Source: Rhizobium rhododendri | Lineage (GTDB): Bacteria; Pseudomonadota; Alphaproteobacteria; Rhizobiales; Rhizobiaceae | Length of the DNA: 64,000 bases | NCBI RefSeq assembly: GCF_007000325.2 | Contig: NZ_CP117267.1 | Coordinates: forward strand, 1,488,001-1,552,000 | Direction of reading: 5' to 3' | Shown: in pieces, positions 11,559 to 21,216 of the stretch | Layout of the letters: each line of letters begins with the position of its first letter | How positions within the stretch are numbered: position 1 is the first letter of the stretch | Notes under the pieces: generated by a model | Databases searched by the model: none | What the model was told of the DNA's origin: nothing | The model's input: the letters and a program-made list of their open reading frames with translations, nothing else | Translations under genes and position numbers: made by a program

Positions 11559-12647
11559 TTACATATCGGCGGCAACGTCGCCGTCGTTGGCATCGGGACC
11601 GCCGTTCACCAGCAGCTTGTCGGCGATCAGGCCGGCACTCTGGCGCAGCATCGTCTCGATCTCCTTTGCCAGTTCCGGATTGTCGCGCAGGAAGATCTTG
11701 GCGTTCTCGCGACCCTGCCCGAGGCGCTGGCTGTTATAGGAGAACCAGGCACCGGACTTCTCGACGATGCCGGCCTTGACGCCGAGATCGACGAGTTCGC
11801 CGGTCTTCGAGACGCCTTCGCCATACATGATGTCGAACTCGACCTGCTTGAAGGGAGGCGCCATCTTGTTCTTGACGACCTTGACGCGCGTCTGGTTGCC
11901 GATGACCTCTTCGCGATCCTTGACCGCACCGATGCGGCGGATGTCGAGGCGGACCGAGGCGTAGAATTTCAGCGCGTTACCGCCGGTCGTCGTTTCCGGC
12001 GACCCGAACATCACGCCGATCTTCATGCGGATCTGGTTGATGAAGATGACCATCGTGTTCGACTTCGAGATCGACGCGGTCAGCTTGCGCAGCGCCTGGC
12101 TCATCAGGCGTGCTTGCAGGCCTGGCAGGCTGTCGCCCATTTCGCCTTCGATTTCAGCTCGCGGCGTCAAGGCCGCAACGGAGTCGATGACCAGAACGTC
12201 GATGGCGCCGGAGCGTACCAGCGTGTCTGTGATTTCGAGAGCCTGCTCGCCGGTGTCGGGCTGCGAGATCAGGAGGTTCTGGAGATCGACGCCGAGCTTG
12301 CGGGCATAGACCGGGTCGAGCGCATGTTCGGCGTCGACGAAGGCGCAGATGCCGCCCTTTTTCTGGGCTTCGGCAATGGTCTGCAGCGCCAGCGTCGTCT
12401 TGCCCGAGCTTTCCGGTCCATAGATCTCGACGATACGCCCCTTCGGCAATCCACCGATGCCAAGTGCGATATCGAGGCTCAAGGAGCCCGTGGATACTGT
12501 CTCGATCTCGACGATGCTTTCATTCGAGCCGAGCTTCATGATCGAGCCCTTGCCGAATGCCCTCTCGATCTGAGAGAGTGCGGCTTCGAGCGCCTTGCTT
12601 TTGTCCACCGATTTTTCCTCTACGAGCCGCAAACTATTCTGTGACAT
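11559..12647 (-). CDS. recA: Recombinase RecA
   Basis: A 362-residue RecA that forms filaments on single-stranded DNA, catalyses strand exchange and triggers LexA cleavage. Motifs: Walker [10 protein letters not shown], the [14 protein letters not shown] segment and the acidic C-terminal tail. I start at ATG 12647 ([20 protein letters not shown]), which has AAGGTGG eight bases upstream; the longer frame to 12743 adds a non-conserved peptide. The upstream region carries an SOS-box-like repeat at 12775-12789, consistent with LexA control. Confidence 0.97.
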   Translation of the reverse strand: MSQNSLRLVEEKSVDKSKALEAALSQIERAFGKGSIMKLGSNESIVEIETVSTGSLSLDIALGIGGLPKGRIVEIYGPESSGKTTLALQTIAEAQKKGGICAFVDAEHALDPVYARKLGVDLQNLLISQPDTGEQALEITDTLVRSGAIDVLVIDSVAALTPRAEIEGEMGDSLPGLQARLMSQALRKLTASISKSNTMVIFINQIRMKIGVMFGSPETTTGGNALKFYASVRLDIRRIGAVKDREEVIGNQTRVKVVKNKMAPPFKQVEFDIMYGEGVSKTGELVDLGVKAGIVEKSGAWFSYNSQRLGQGRENAKIFLRDNPELAKEIETMLRQSAGLIADKLLVNGGPDANDGDVAADM

Positions 12648-12774
12648 GAGATCCACCTTTAGGTTATTGAAGCCGCACAGGCAATGAAGCAGTTGATGTC
12701 GTTTTTGTACTTGATTTGTTCCGGTTCCGCAAGGGGCCTTCAAATAATTGAAACAAAAAGGTAAAATGACCTTT

Positions 12775-12789
12775 GTTCTATATTTGTTT
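12775..12789 (-). promoter_or_regulatory. LexA (SOS) box of recA, alphaproteobacterial type
   Basis: On the plus strand the sequence is GTTC-N7-GTTT; on the minus strand it is AAAC-N7-GAAC. The known alphaproteobacterial LexA site is the direct repeat GTTC-N7-GTTC (GAAC-N7-GAAC), so there is one mismatch. It lies about 130 bp upstream of the recA start. A nearby inverted repeat AAAGGT-N6-ACCTTT spans 12757-12774. Confidence 0.65.
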
Positions 12790-12887
12790 TCCTTTTTTGC
12801 CGCAAAGACTTAGGCGATCCTCAGCAGGCTTTCTGGGGTTTGCAAATGCGGGTCGATTCGGCTCTTTCGAAATGACCGGGGCTGGGT

Positions 12888-13832
12888 ATGTCTAAGCAAA
12901 TTCTCGTGCTCGGCGGCGCTCACATCGACAGGCGTGGCCGCATCTTCGGAGAGACCGATCCAGGCGCCAGCAATCCGGGCGCTTGGTTCGAGGAACCGGG
13001 CGGCGGCGGCTTCAATGCGGCCCGCAATCTCGCCCGGCTTCACCATGACGTGCGGATGATCTCGCCTCGCGGCGGCGATGCTCTTGGCGACATGGTGGCG
13101 GCCGCCGCCCGCGAGGCTGGCGTCGACGACCGCCCGTTCGTCTTTCTCGATCGCACGACGCCGAGCTACACGGCGATCATCGAAAAAGACGGAAACCTGG
13201 TCATCGCGTTGGCCGATATGGAGCTCTACAAGCTCTTCAGCCCTCGCCGCCTGCTGATCCGCGCCATCCGCGATTCATTCGCATCGGCGGACCTCATTCT
13301 CTTCGACGCCAATCTGCCGGCCGAAACACTGGCTGCGATTGCCCGCAAGGCGGTCGATCTCGGCAAGCCGCTGGCAGCCATTGCCATCTCCCCGGCCAAG
13401 GTCGTGCGCCTCAAACCCTGCCTTGCCGATATCGACTATCTGTTTCTCAACCAGTCGGAAGCCGCAGCCCTCACCGGCAGCAGGCCGGACGATCCGCTGC
13501 AGTGGGTGAGCCAGTTGCAGGCCCTTGGTCTCAAGGGTGGCGTCATCACGCGAGGGCAGCAGCCTCTCGTCGCCTTTGACGGCCGCATCACCCTCACCTT
13601 GGAGCCGCCAGCTGTGGACGACGTCGCCGACGTCACTGGCGCCGGCGATTCGCTAGCGGCCGGGGTGCTTTCGGCGCTGATGGACGGTCTCGATCTCGCC
13701 GAGGCGGTGCGCCACGGCGCTGCAGCGGCCGCAATCACGGTTCAGTCGCCGTTTGCAACGGCCGCTAATCTGTCGCCGGAGCATCTTCGTCAGGTTCTCG
13801 CCCTTGTCGGCGCGCCCAAAATACTGTCATGA
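12888..13832 (+). CDS. psuK: PfkB-family kinase, likely pseudouridine kinase
   Basis: A 314-residue ribokinase-fold sugar/nucleoside kinase. It has the N-terminal glycine pair region EEPGGGGFNAARNLARL and the C-terminal PfkB signature DVTGAGDSLAAGVL, with the catalytic Asp in GAGD. It stands 46 bp upstream of psuG, the glycosidase that uses pseudouridine 5'-phosphate. I therefore infer that it phosphorylates pseudouridine to feed PsuG. Together they recycle pseudouridine from RNA turnover into uracil and ribose 5-phosphate. The PfkB call is firm; the substrate rests on the neighbour. Confidence 0.85.
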   Translation: MSKQILVLGGAHIDRRGRIFGETDPGASNPGAWFEEPGGGGFNAARNLARLHHDVRMISPRGGDALGDMVAAAAREAGVDDRPFVFLDRTTPSYTAIIEKDGNLVIALADMELYKLFSPRRLLIRAIRDSFASADLILFDANLPAETLAAIARKAVDLGKPLAAIAISPAKVVRLKPCLADIDYLFLNQSEAAALTGSRPDDPLQWVSQLQALGLKGGVITRGQQPLVAFDGRITLTLEPPAVDDVADVTGAGDSLAAGVLSALMDGLDLAEAVRHGAAAAAITVQSPFATAANLSPEHLRQVLALVGAPKILS

Positions 13833-13878
13833 AGCCCCATCCCGCCCATCAAACCCGCAAATTCAGGTGGACAAGACC

Positions 13879-14805
13879 ATGACCAAACCATTTTCCGCGC
13901 TGTTGCCGATCTCCTATTCAAGCGAAGTTGCCGCTGCCAAGGCACGCGGCGCACCGATCGTCGCGCTCGAATCGACGATCATCACCCATGGCATGCCCTA
14001 TCCCGGCAACATCGACATGGCCCGCAGCGTCGAGGCGATCATCCGCGAGGAAGGCGCCGTCCCGGCCACCATTGCTGTCATCCACGGAACGTTGCACATC
14101 GGTCTTGAACCGGCCGAGCTCGAGAGCCTCGCCCAGACCACGGACGCGATGAAAGTATCGCGCGCCGACCTAGCCTTTGCAATTGCGGAGCGCCGCACCG
14201 GGGCAACCACGGTTGCAGCCACGATGATTGCGGCAGCCCGGGCTGGCATCAAGGTGTTTGCCACCGGCGGCATCGGTGGTGTGCATCGCGGCGCCGAGAC
14301 CAGCTTCGATATCTCGGCCGACCTCGAGGAGCTGGCACGTACCGGCGTCATCGTTGTCTGCGCCGGCGCCAAGGCAATCCTCGATATCCCGAAGACGCTG
14401 GAAGTCCTGGAGACCCGTGGTGTTCCCGTCGTCACCTTCGGCAGCCCGGAATTCCCTGCCTTCTGGTCGCGTGCCTCCGGCCTGCCAAGCCCGCTGACGC
14501 TGAACAGCCCGGCGGCAATCGCCAATTTCCAGACTATGCGCGAGCAGCTGGGTATCGATGGCGGCATGCTGGTTGCCAATCCCGTGCCGGAGGAAGACCA
14601 GATCGAGCGCGAGGAAATGGAGATCTACATCGAGCGCGCGCTCGACAGCGCCGAGCGCGAGGAAGTGGTCGGCAAGGCCGTCACGCCCTACCTGCTCAGC
14701 ACGATCTTCGACATCACTGGTGGCCGCAGCCTGAAAACCAACATCGCGCTGGTCGAAAACAATGCACGGCTCGCTGCCGAAATCGCCGTCGCTCTGGCGG
14801 ATTAA
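13879..14805 (+). CDS. psuG: Pseudouridine-5'-phosphate glycosidase
   Basis: A 308-residue enzyme that reversibly cleaves pseudouridine 5'-phosphate to uracil and ribose 5-phosphate. Family motifs include VALESTIITHGMPYPGN near the N-terminus, TTVAATMIAAARAGIKVFATGGIGGVHRGAE in the middle and NPVPEED near the C-terminus. The ATG at 13879 has AGGTGG nine bases upstream; the longer frame from 13753 overlaps psuK and is not conserved. It forms an operon with psuK and is followed by a strong terminator. Confidence 0.95.
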   Translation: MTKPFSALLPISYSSEVAAAKARGAPIVALESTIITHGMPYPGNIDMARSVEAIIREEGAVPATIAVIHGTLHIGLEPAELESLAQTTDAMKVSRADLAFAIAERRTGATTVAATMIAAARAGIKVFATGGIGGVHRGAETSFDISADLEELARTGVIVVCAGAKAILDIPKTLEVLETRGVPVVTFGSPEFPAFWSRASGLPSPLTLNSPAAIANFQTMREQLGIDGGMLVANPVPEEDQIEREEMEIYIERALDSAEREEVVGKAVTPYLLSTIFDITGGRSLKTNIALVENNARLAAEIAVALAD

Positions 14806-14830
14806 GCAGAAACGTCGCGCACCGAAGCTG

Positions 14831-14856
14831 CCGCGCCGGTCTCCGGCGCGGTTTTT
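14831..14856 (+). terminator. Intrinsic terminator after psuG
   Basis: A perfect 9-bp stem CCGCGCCGG (14831-14839) / CCGGCGCGG (14843-14851) with a TCT loop and TTTTT directly after. It is 25 bases past the psuG stop. Confidence 0.88.
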
Positions 14857-14885
14857 CGTTTCAGGACGCTAGCAGGAAACCTCCC

Positions 14886-15782
14886 GTGCCAGATATCTTA
14901 CCTCTAGCCGACGCAGGGCCACGCGACAGCCGCATACCGCTGGCAGCCCTGATACTTGGCGGCGCTGCCATCGGTGGCTCACCGATTTTCGTACGCCTGT
15001 CTGAGGTGGGTCCGCTTGCCACGGCGTTCTGGCGTGTGGCGCTGGCGCTCCTGCCGCTACTTCTCGTCTCACTCGCCAGCCGCCGGAAGTCCGCTGTTCA
15101 ACCGCGTAACCTGTCGGAATGCTTGATGCTGGTCCTGCCGGGGCTGTTCCTCGCCACGGATCTCGTCACCTGGCACCTCTCCATCCACATGACATCCGTT
15201 GCCAATGCGACGCTGCTTGCCAATCTGGCGCCGATTTTCGTCGCAGCCATCGGCTGGCTGTTCCTCGGCGCCCGGATCACCACACTTTTCCTGCTCGGGC
15301 TGGCAACGGCGCTGGTCGGCATCGTCACCCTGAAGGGCGGCCTTTCCGGTCTTGCCAACGGCGATCTCAGGGGAGATGGCCTGGCAACAGTCGCAGCGCT
15401 GTTCTACGCCGGATATATTCTGGTGATCGGCAGGCTCAGAACCCGGTTCGACACGCTGCAGATCATGGTCTGGAGCACGGCCGCCGCAACCATCTGTCTT
15501 TTCCCGGTGGCCCTCATGATCGAGGGCGTCATGCTGCCACCAAGCCTGTTCGGCTGGCTCATGCTGATCGGGCTGGCCTTCATCAGCCATGCCGGCGGCC
15601 AGGTGGCGATCACCTATGCGCTCGCCTACCTGCCGGCCGCATTCTCATCGCTGACGTTGTTGCTGCAGCCGGTGGTCGCCGCCTTACTGGCCTGGGCGCT
15701 GCTGAGTGAGAGCATCGGCCCGCTGCAGGCCATCGGTGGCGCCATCGTGCTGGCCGGCATCCTGATCGCCCGACGCGGCTGA
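14886..15782 (+). CDS. EamA-family (DMT) exporter
   Basis: A 298-residue integral membrane protein with about ten predicted helices arranged as two EamA repeats (residues about 18-145 and 160-295). Drug/metabolite transporter superfamily members export amino acids or metabolites. The start is GTG 14886 with AGGAAAC upstream. It stands between the psuG terminator and the convergent cckA, only 17 bp from the cckA stop and without a visible terminator between. Substrate unknown. Confidence 0.85.
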   Translation: MPDILPLADAGPRDSRIPLAALILGGAAIGGSPIFVRLSEVGPLATAFWRVALALLPLLLVSLASRRKSAVQPRNLSECLMLVLPGLFLATDLVTWHLSIHMTSVANATLLANLAPIFVAAIGWLFLGARITTLFLLGLATALVGIVTLKGGLSGLANGDLRGDGLATVAALFYAGYILVIGRLRTRFDTLQIMVWSTAAATICLFPVALMIEGVMLPPSLFGWLMLIGLAFISHAGGQVAITYALAYLPAAFSSLTLLLQPVVAALLAWALLSESIGPLQAIGGAIVLAGILIARRG

Positions 15783-15799
15783 ACCGTCACGCTTGCCGA

Positions 15800-18406
15800 T
15801 CAGCTGTCCAGCATCTCGCGAACGGCGACAGCCAGTTGTTTCAGCGAAAACGGCTTCGGCAGGAAGCCGAACTTCGAATCCGCCGGCAGGTTGCGCGCAA
15901 ACGCATCCTCGGCATAGCCCGAGACGAAGATGAACTTCATATCCGGATAGATCTTGCGCAATTCGCGCAGCAGCGTCGGCCCATCCATTTCCGGCATCAC
16001 CACGTCGGAGACGACGACATCGACCTTGCCTTCGAGTTCCTCGAGAATTTCCAGCGCCTCGACGCCGGACCCAGCCTCATGCACGGTGTAGCCGCGCGTT
16101 TCCAGCATCCTCTTGCCGCCGCGCCGCACGGCCTCCTCGTCCTCGACCAGAAGCACGACAGCCGATTTGCCGGTGAGGTCTGCCTGCTCGACGTCTGCAA
16201 GTGCGGCGCCCTCGCCCATCGGTGGCGCATGCGGCGCTTCCTGCGGGCTTTCGCCGGGCAACAGGATATCCATCACGTGACGCGGCAGGAAAACGCGGAA
16301 AGTGGTGCCCCTTCCCACCTCGGAATCGGGCTGGATGTAACCGCCCGACTGCTTGACGATGCCGTAGACCATGGCGAGCCCGAGACCCGTGCCCTTGCCG
16401 ACATCCTTGGTGGTGAAGAACGGCTCGAAGATCTTGTCCATGATTTCAGGCGCGATGCCAGTGCCGTTATCGGTGACTTCCACCAGCACCATGTCTTCGT
16501 TCGGCAGATAGGCAGAGTTGAAGGCCGCCATGTCGTCCGCTGCGACATTGCGGGTGCGCAGCAGCAGCGTACCGCCGTCCGGCATTGCATCGCGGGCGTT
16601 GACGCAGAGGTTGATCAGCACCTGCTCGAATTGCGAAAGATCCGTTTTCACCGGCCAGAGATCGCGCCCGTAATCGACCTCCAGCTTGACGCGGGTGCCC
16701 GAGAGCAGCCGCTCGACGAGCATCCGGAGATCGCCGATGACATCGGTCAGGTTGATGATCGTCGGGCGCATCGTCTGCTTGCGCGAGAAGGCCAGCAACT
16801 GGCGCACGAGCACGGCCGCGCGGTTGGCGTTGCGCTTGATCTCCATCAGGTCGGCAAAGCTTGCGTCGGCCGGCCGCGCCTGCAGCAGCAGATGGTCGGA
16901 CGACAGCAGGATCGCGGTCAGCACATTGTTGAAGTCATGGGCGATGCCGCCGGCAAGCGTACCCACGGCATTCATCTTCTGCGTCTGCGCCATTTGCGCC
17001 TCGAGCGCCTTCTGCTCCGTCACCTCGACGGCGTAGACGATGGCAGCCTCTTCCGGCGCCTCGTCGCTCTGCTCGATGACCGCATTGATGTAGAAGCGGA
17101 AATGCCGTGTCTCATCCTTCGGGTTGCGGGAATCGATCGACGGAATATCGCCCTGCCTGTCCTTGGCAGCGGCAAATGCCTGCGCCAGCAGCGGCCGCTC
17201 GCTTTCGCTGAAGATCGTCTCCAGCGTCGCGCCGCGCTCGATATCGTCGCGCGAAACCACGTTGGAAAACAACTTCAGGAACGGTGCGTTGGTGCGAAGG
17301 ATACGCCCTGTCCCGTCGACGGAAGCAATCGCCATCGGCGTATTGTTGAAAAAGCGGGTGAAGCGCATCGCCGCAACCGAGGCCGACTGGTCGTCGTCAT
17401 CATCCTTCTGGCGGCCGAGAACGATCGTCCGGCTTTCGCCGGGGGCACCGTCACGCATGGAGGTGACGCTGTGCACCAGACGGGCCGGCAGGCTCTGGCC
17501 GTTGCCCTTGCGCAGGTCGAGATCGAGGGTAACGGTCTTCTTCAAGCCGGGCTCTGCTTGCACGGACTGGATCAGGGCGAGCCCCTCGCCGGCCACGAGG
17601 TCGCCGACGGTGATCGATCCCGGCGTAAACTTTGTAAGATCGAGACCCAGCCATTCCGCCAGCGTCGCATTGAGATAGAAGATCTCGCCCTTTCGTCCGG
17701 CCGAGAAGAAACCGGCCGGTGCATGGTCGAGATAATCGATGGCGTTCTGCAATTCCTTGAAGAAACGCTCCTGGTCGTCGCGCTCCGAGGTGATGTCGGT
17801 AATCTGCCATATGTGCAACGGCTTGCCGCGCCCCTGGCCCGGTGGCAGCAGGCGGGCTTTTAGGCGGTACCAATGCGCGCCGGAGCCGCTGGAGCCGACG
17901 GGACCGAGCGGCTTCATCAGCCGGAATTCCTCGCTGCCTTCCTTGCCTTCGCGCAACTCGTTCGACAGGCGGTAAAGAGCCTGGTTGGATTCGCGGTTGC
18001 GCGACAGCAACGTGTCGAGCGACTGGACCTCGGTGGTCTTGCTGGCGCCGGTCAGCTTGCCATAGGCGAGATTGGCGTAGACGATACGGCCCTTGTCGTC
18101 GGTGATCAGCGTGCCGTCGGGCTGGCTGTCCAGGAACGAGCGCGCAAGACTGTCGGACTGGGTCTGCGGCATCACCTCGACGAAACCGATGATCGACGAA
18201 ACCAGGAAGAAGATCCCGACCATGGCGAGGATTCCGAGCGCGCCGAGCACGATCTCGTTGTCGAGCTCGTTCTTGAACACGACGAATGCCGCCGCCGCTG
18301 CGATCAGCACCAGCGCCAGAAGAATGATCCGAAGCACGATACCGGAACGAACCCCGCGATCGACCAGCGGCACGCTATACTCGTCGGACTGACGCAGCTT
18401 GGTCAT
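15800..18406 (-). CDS. cckA: Cell-cycle hybrid histidine kinase CckA
   Basis: In alphaproteobacteria CckA feeds phosphate through the phosphotransferase ChpT to CtrA and CpdR, controlling replication and division. This 868-residue protein shows two N-terminal membrane helices (about 23-43 and 52-75), PAS-like regions (about 85-205, 215-330, 345-465), a dimerisation helix with His490 in [11 protein letters not shown], and a kinase domain with N box [10 protein letters not shown] (603-612), DNGTGIAP (646-653) and GKGTGLGLA (670-678). A C-terminal receiver carries the phospho-acceptor Asp801 in [12 protein letters not shown]. The size and order match CckA. Two perfect half-sites of an inverted repeat lie about 30 bp upstream. 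Confidence 0.92.
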   Translation of the reverse strand: MTKLRQSDEYSVPLVDRGVRSGIVLRIILLALVLIAAAAAFVVFKNELDNEIVLGALGILAMVGIFFLVSSIIGFVEVMPQTQSDSLARSFLDSQPDGTLITDDKGRIVYANLAYGKLTGASKTTEVQSLDTLLSRNRESNQALYRLSNELREGKEGSEEFRLMKPLGPVGSSGSGAHWYRLKARLLPPGQGRGKPLHIWQITDITSERDDQERFFKELQNAIDYLDHAPAGFFSAGRKGEIFYLNATLAEWLGLDLTKFTPGSITVGDLVAGEGLALIQSVQAEPGLKKTVTLDLDLRKGNGQSLPARLVHSVTSMRDGAPGESRTIVLGRQKDDDDDQSASVAAMRFTRFFNNTPMAIASVDGTGRILRTNAPFLKLFSNVVSRDDIERGATLETIFSESERPLLAQAFAAAKDRQGDIPSIDSRNPKDETRHFRFYINAVIEQSDEAPEEAAIVYAVEVTEQKALEAQMAQTQKMNAVGTLAGGIAHDFNNVLTAILLSSDHLLLQARPADASFADLMEIKRNANRAAVLVRQLLAFSRKQTMRPTIINLTDVIGDLRMLVERLLSGTRVKLEVDYGRDLWPVKTDLSQFEQVLINLCVNARDAMPDGGTLLLRTRNVAADDMAAFNSAYLPNEDMVLVEVTDNGTGIAPEIMDKIFEPFFTTKDVGKGTGLGLAMVYGIVKQSGGYIQPDSEVGRGTTFRVFLPRHVMDILLPGESPQEAPHAPPMGEGAALADVEQADLTGKSAVVLLVEDEEAVRRGGKRMLETRGYTVHEAGSGVEALEILEELEGKVDVVVSDVVMPEMDGPTLLRELRKIYPDMKFIFVSGYAEDAFARNLPADSKFGFLPKPFSLKQLAVAVREMLDS

Positions 18407-18432
18407 GAACCCCTCGTTGGCCCGCGCCGCAT

Positions 18433-18452
18433 TCCGTCAATGTGTTGACGGA
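18433..18452. repeat. Perfect inverted repeat upstream of cckA
   Basis: TCCGTCAA (18433-18440) and TTGACGGA (18445-18452) form a perfect 8-bp inverted repeat around TGTG, about 27 bp upstream of the cckA ATG. It could be an operator or an RNA hairpin in the cckA leader. Nothing else in the 330-bp gap between cckA and the FliO-like gene is clearly recognisable, apart from a start-less open frame at 18437-18631. Confidence 0.5.
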
Positions 18453-18739
18453 TTTGGAATCAGGACTTTGACCTTCTTAGCAAGTTGCGGCATCGGCAAA
18501 AAGCGGCCCTTGGTGGAGAAAGGCTTGAATTCACAAGGAACTGCGCCAGCTTTCTTCAGAATATCGTTCAGAATGCGGGCATCGACGGTATTTTGGGTGC
18601 CGGCATCACAGAATGGCCAATGACATCTTGTTTAGGCAGGGATCCTGTCCCAATGATTGCCGCCTGACACAAGCCTAATCTTGCGGCTTCAGGGCCGCAC
18701 GCCAGATGACGTAAACGTTGAAATCGGAGTATCGAAACT

Positions 18740-19834
18740 ATGCTGGACGAGATCGCTGGAACCTATGGCAGCCGCCTGTTCGTCGCCGCCGGCGGCGTAG
18801 CGGTGGCCCTTCTCGTGCTGGTCGCCATCTTGTGGCTGGTGCGCAACCGGGCGCCCTCGCCATTCGTGCGCGGCGGCAAGGGTCGCCAGCAGCGGCTGCA
18901 GGTTTTGGATGCCGCAGCCATCGACGCAAGACGCCGGATCGTCCTCATCCGCCGCGACGGCGTCGAGCATCTCGTCATGATCGGCGGCCCCACCGATATC
19001 GTCATCGAAAGCGGCATCGGCGATACATCGAGGATTGCGGCGCCCGCCCAGCCCATCGCCAGCGCCCCGCCCGTCCAAACAATCACGGCTCCGGACCCGG
19101 CCCCACGGCAACTCGAAGCCTCGACGGAACCGTCGCCTATCGTCGGTCGGCGCCGGGAGCCCGCTGCTCTCTCATCCCCGCCACCCGCACCGCCGGTCAC
19201 AACGACCGAGATCGAACGACCGGCTCCCGCAGTGTCGTCGCCGATGGCAGCGCCGGAGCCGAGGCAGCAGTTCGCGCCGCCAGCGCCAGCGCCTGCACCG
19301 GAAGTCGAAGCCGCCTCTGTGGCTCCGAGAGACGAGCGCCCGCTTGCGGCTGCAGCCCCCGTCCAGGCACCGCCTGTGGAACCGGTTGTCTTCGAACGAC
19401 AGGCGGAGTTGGACGCCGCCGATATTCTCGATGCCGCCCGCAGCCGTGTCCTGCCCACGGAACACTCAAGGGACAACAGGCAGGCACCTGCGCGCGAGGC
19501 AGAACCTCCCGCCCCAGCGCCGATGCTCGCGCAGGATGCTTACAGCGAATCCTACGAGGTCCCGGCACCTGCGGTCGCGCAACCCAAAAAACTCGGCAGC
19601 GATTTCGAAAGCGTCCTCGAAGCGGAAATGACCAACAACCTGACGGCAGAGCGCATCGTCCAGCCGATAGCACCGCCGCCCGCCGTCCGCCCCGAGCCGA
19701 CGCCACGTCCAGAGCCCGTTCCGCCGCAGCAGCGCCGCGATCCCGACATGGCGCCGATCACCGGCGGTGACGCTGCCCTGCAGAAGGAAGTTGCCCGCAT
19801 CTTCGGGGAAATGAGCGTCAACCGCGAGAAATAA
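18740..19834 (+). CDS. FliO-like single-span membrane protein
   Basis: A 364-residue protein with one membrane helix (residues about 13-34, AAGGVAVALLVLVAILWLV). A short FliO-type domain follows (QRLQVLDAAAIDARRRIVLIRRDGVEHLVMIGGPTDIVIE, about 54-95), then a long Pro/Ala/Glu-rich low-complexity tail with a short conserved C-terminus (DAALQKEVARIFGEM). FliO is a flagellar export-gate assembly factor. Here the gene is not in a flagellar cluster but between cckA and dksA, and the tail is far longer than in classical FliO. A flagellar role is uncertain. Confidence 0.65.
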   Translation: MLDEIAGTYGSRLFVAAGGVAVALLVLVAILWLVRNRAPSPFVRGGKGRQQRLQVLDAAAIDARRRIVLIRRDGVEHLVMIGGPTDIVIESGIGDTSRIAAPAQPIASAPPVQTITAPDPAPRQLEASTEPSPIVGRRREPAALSSPPPAPPVTTTEIERPAPAVSSPMAAPEPRQQFAPPAPAPAPEVEAASVAPRDERPLAAAAPVQAPPVEPVVFERQAELDAADILDAARSRVLPTEHSRDNRQAPAREAEPPAPAPMLAQDAYSESYEVPAPAVAQPKKLGSDFESVLEAEMTNNLTAERIVQPIAPPPAVRPEPTPRPEPVPPQQRRDPDMAPITGGDAALQKEVARIFGEMSVNREK

Positions 19835-19872
19835 AGCGTGGGCCTGACGACGACCCGATGCTGAAAAAACAA

Positions 19873-19900
19873 AAGGCACGACCGTTGCGGGTCGTGCCTT
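19873..19900. terminator. Bidirectional terminator between FliO-like gene and dksA
   Basis: An 11-bp perfect stem AAGGCACGACC (19873-19883) / GGTCGTGCCTT (19890-19900) with a six-base loop. On the minus strand it is followed by TTGTTTTTT, strong for dksA. On the plus strand it is followed by CTTAAC, weaker for the FliO-like gene. Confidence 0.85.
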
Positions 19901-19926
19901 CTTAACAGATTTGGATCGCTTGATCC

Positions 19927-20346
19927 CTATTCGTCGCGGTAGACTTTTTCGCGACGCTCATGGCGTTCCTGCGCTTCGATGGACAGGGTGGCAATCGGGC
20001 GGGCGTCGAGGCGCTTGAGGCCGATCGGCTCGCCGGTTTCCTCGCAGTAACCGTAGGTTCCGTCGTCGATGCGAGAAAGGGCTGCATCGATCTTGGAAAT
20101 CAGCTTGCGCTGGCGGTCCCTTGCACGAAGCTCGATGGCCCGGTCCGTTTCGGATGAAGCACGGTCTGCGAGATCGGGGTGATTGGCGCTTTCCTCAGCG
20201 AGATGCTCAAGCGTTTCACGCGCTTCTCTCAGGATATCGGTTTTCCAGACAACCAACTTGGACCGGAAATAAGCCTTCTGCCGTACATTCATGAACTCCT
20301 CGTCTTCCGAGGGAACGTAGCTGCTAAGATCGATCTTCTCACTCAA
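19927..20346 (-). CDS. dksA: RNA polymerase-binding factor DksA, single-cysteine type
   Basis: DksA binds the RNA polymerase secondary channel and, with ppGpp, reprograms transcription during starvation. The protein is 139 residues, with an N-terminal coiled coil and a C-terminal finger. The usual four zinc-binding cysteines are replaced by Cys101, Thr104, Ser122 and Ala125, the non-canonical form known from several alphaproteobacteria. I place the start at TTG 20346 (Leu8 of the longer frame), because AGGAG lies eight bases upstream; the ATG at 20367 would put that site inside the gene. No partner gene is adjacent. Confidence 0.93.
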   Translation of the reverse strand: MSEKIDLSSYVPSEDEEFMNVRQKAYFRSKLVVWKTDILREARETLEHLAEESANHPDLADRASSETDRAIELRARDRQRKLISKIDAALSRIDDGTYGYCEETGEPIGLKRLDARPIATLSIEAQERHERREKVYRDE

Positions 20347-20487
20347 CGCGATTCTCCTGAAGAACATCTCATATGGCGCGGGGTATACAGCAAGCGACCG
20401 TGCCGGTTCAAGCCTAATACAGCCGCTGATCGGATTTTTAAATCTGTCATAAAAAACGGCTAAAGGTCTAATTTTTCATCATTTATT

Positions 20488-20517
20488 TTGGCGAAGCTTT
20501 TGAGCCGAAGCTATAAG
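20488..20517 (+). promoter_or_regulatory. Candidate promoter for sixA-ycjX-ycjF
   Basis: TTGGCG (20488-20493), an 18-base spacer and TATAAG (20512-20517) lie in the 245-bp gap between dksA and sixA. The gap is AT-rich up to this point. Transcription would start about 90 bases before the sixA ATG. Confidence 0.4.
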
Positions 20518-20612
20518 GCTTCTGTGGACCAAGCTTTGTTTTCGCCGTTGCTTGGGATGTCGCGGTTGACGGATGGGCGTCGCGAACGCAAGGTCGATCG
20601 ATAAACTTCACG

Positions 20613-21137
20613 ATGGAACTGACCCCCATGACCCGTATTTTGCCGCCACCGTCCCGCATCTACCTGCTGCGACACGCCGAGGCAGCGCAGGCGCAGCCGG
20701 GCGAGCGCGACTTTGACCGGGCGCTGAATGACAACGGTTTTGCGCAGGCAGAAATCGTCGCCGGCAAGGCTGCGGACAAGGGCTACAGGCCGGATCTGGT
20801 GGTTGCTTCGACCGCGTTGCGCTGCCGCCAGACCACGGATGCCTTCAAGCGCGCCATCGGCGCCACCACCGAGGTCCAGTATGTGGACGGGCTCTATGAC
20901 GCCTCGCAGGAGACCTATCTGGACATCCTGTCGGCCCAGGCCGGCGGCGACTCGATCATGCTGGTCGGCCACAATCCGATAATCTCGCAGGTACTGGAGG
21001 CCCTGATCGGCCATGAGGCGATGCAGAAATCCCTGCCCGGCGGCTTTCCGACAGCGGGATTCGCAGTCCTCGACGCCATCCAGGGTCCAGACGGATCGAC
21101 GGCGACCTGGATTCTCAGCGATTTCATTCGCGAATAG
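20613..21137 (+). CDS. SixA-like histidine phosphatase
   Basis: A 174-residue member of the phosphoglycerate-mutase-like (RHG) superfamily. The catalytic YLLRHAEA motif lies at about residues 17-24 and the second catalytic histidine in LVGHNP at about 118-123. In E. coli, SixA removes phosphate from Hpt-type phosphohistidines; other small members are general phosphatases. A second ATG at 20628 is an equally good start. It is followed by ycjX-ycjF on the same strand with an 80-bp gap. Whether it acts on a phosphorelay such as CckA is only a possibility. Confidence 0.8.
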   Translation: MELTPMTRILPPPSRIYLLRHAEAAQAQPGERDFDRALNDNGFAQAEIVAGKAADKGYRPDLVVASTALRCRQTTDAFKRAIGATTEVQYVDGLYDASQETYLDILSAQAGGDSIMLVGHNPIISQVLEALIGHEAMQKSLPGGFPTAGFAVLDAIQGPDGSTATWILSDFIRE

Positions 21138-21216
21138 ACGGCGAGCGGCAGGAGGCTGCTTCTTTTCACGGCAGCGCTCCCTATATTGCGATTGACTTCA
21201 ATGCAGGGATGCCGCT

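Noticed and set aside
15836..17863. A 675-codon plus-strand frame opposite cckA
   Set aside because: It is antisense to all CckA kinase motifs; its composition (Arg, His, Asp, Val) is typical of the complementary frame of a GC-rich gene.
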